Assembly: GCA_013362385.1 (NCBI GenBank)
Contig: JABFWC010000386.1
Coordinates: forward strand, 1-13,840
Origin: Pseudarthrobacter sp.
GTDB lineage: Bacteria; Actinomycetota; Actinomycetes; Actinomycetales; Micrococcaceae
Direction: 5' to 3'
DNA: 13,840 nucleotides
A program made the position numbers and the translations under genes. The stretch's first letter is position 1. The number at the start of each line of letters is the position of its first letter. Shown here one piece after another: positions 13,184 to 13,840 of the stretch. The notes below the pieces were generated by a model that was not told the origin of the DNA, made no database searches, and worked only from the letters and a program-made list of their open reading frames with translations.

Positions 13184-13840
13184 ATGCCGGAACTGCCCGA
13201 GGTCGAAGTGGTGCGCCGCGGCCTGGTGAGCTGGGTGCGGGGCCGGACAATCGAAGCCGTCGAGGTCCTGGACCCCCGCTCCATCCGCCGCCATGCCCTG
13301 GGCGCCGGCGACTTCATCGGCAACCTTGAAGGTGCCGTCGTGGCCGACGTCGTGCGCCGGGGCAAGTTCCTGTGGTTGCCGCTGCTGGACAGCGAAGGCC
13401 CCGCAGGGGAGGTTACGCAGCCGCAGGTGGCGCTGATGGCCCACCTGGGCATGAGCGGCCAGCTCCTGATGCAGGACCCTGCGGTGCCGGACGAAAAGCA
13501 CCTCAAGGTCAGGTTCCGCCTCAGTCCCGGCGAGGGAATGCCGGAGCAGCTCAGGTTCGTGGACCAGCGGATCTTCGGCGGCCTGTTCCTCACCTCGCTG
13601 GTTCCCACGGACGACGGCGGCCCCGGCGGCCTCGCTGAATCCCCCCTACCGCTCATCGCGGGCGAAGCGGCGCACATCGCCCGGGACCCCCTGGATCCCG
13701 CATTCTCCTTCGAGCTCTTCTACCGGCGCCTGCGGAACCGGAAGACCGGCCTGAAGCGGGCACTCCTGGATCAGGGCCTGGTCTCGGGCATCGGAAACAT
13801 CTACGCCGACGAAGCCCTCTGGCGGGCCCGCCTCCACTAC
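13184..13840 (+). CDS. mutM: Formamidopyrimidine-DNA glycosylase (Fpg/MutM), 5' part
   Basis: A bifunctional DNA glycosylase/AP lyase that removes 8-oxoguanine and formamidopyrimidines. The first 219 codons are present and the gene continues beyond the window (normal length about 290-320). The N-terminal MPELPEVE signature gives the catalytic P2 and E3. K61 (in RRGKFLW) matches the conserved catalytic-site lysine, and HLGMSGQLL (87-95) and GIGNIYADE (202-210, with N205) are family motifs for DNA and phosphate contact. An insert with Gly/Pro repeats at about 141-156 is longer than in E. coli. The C-terminal zinc finger, which distinguishes Fpg from some relatives, lies outside the window. The ATG is 7 bases after the rnc stop. 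The reading frame is open up to the last base. Confidence 0.95.
   Translation, partial: MPELPEVEVVRRGLVSWVRGRTIEAVEVLDPRSIRRHALGAGDFIGNLEGAVVADVVRRGKFLWLPLLDSEGPAGEVTQPQVALMAHLGMSGQLLMQDPAVPDEKHLKVRFRLSPGEGMPEQLRFVDQRIFGGLFLTSLVPTDDGGPGGLAESPLPLIAGEAAHIARDPLDPAFSFELFYRRLRNRKTGLKRALLDQGLVSGIGNIYADEALWRARLHY

Noticed and set aside
1..13840. A new defence, mobile or biosynthetic system
   Set aside because: All genes belong to known families, most of them housekeeping; no repeats, integrase, transposase, toxin-antitoxin pair or atypical base composition was seen.

Overview
The window is high-GC, densely packed chromosomal DNA from an actinobacterium. Protein sequences and gene order point to the Arthrobacter/Pseudarthrobacter group (Micrococcaceae). 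That placement rests on family-level resemblance and was not confirmed by a search. I see no mobile element, tRNA, rRNA, CRISPR array or phage gene. It is a core housekeeping region, and I do not find a new multi-gene system in it.

Layout. 1-3345 (+): the 3' end of murA, then plsC, gpsA and ddl, with junctions from a 9-base gap to a 4-base overlap. This run joins peptidoglycan precursor synthesis (MurA, Ddl) to phospholipid precursor synthesis (GpsA makes glycerol-3-phosphate; PlsC acylates its product). 3395-3898 (-): a DUF3515-type lipoprotein, convergent with ddl and divergent from thiL. 3968-8979 (+): thiL, a DAK2/FakA-like protein, recG and rsmD. 8985-10996 (-): a class I aminotransferase followed by a spermidine-synthase-like protein, coupled by a TGATG overlap and lying between rsmD and coaD. 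11040-13840 (+): coaD, then a separate unit of DUF177/YceD, rpmF (L32), rnc (RNase III) and mutM, which runs off the window.

How the genes work together. The last unit links ribosome assembly (YceD-like protein, L32) with rRNA processing (RNase III); MutM adds DNA repair. RecG, RsmD, CoaD and ThiL are single-step housekeeping enzymes whose neighbourhood is partly shared with mycobacteria.

Most useful observations. (1) The DUF177 gene has no ATG, GTG or TTG that would give a full-length protein; an ATT codon sits 5 bases after a consensus AGGAG, below a good promoter. (2) Four genes at two divergent junctions have a TANNNT -10-like hexamer exactly 6 bases before the start codon, the geometry of leaderless transcripts. 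(3) The FakA-like protein has the kinase and middle domains but no C-terminal DegV-like domain. (4) The spermidine-synthase-like protein lacks the motifs expected of a real aminopropyltransferase.
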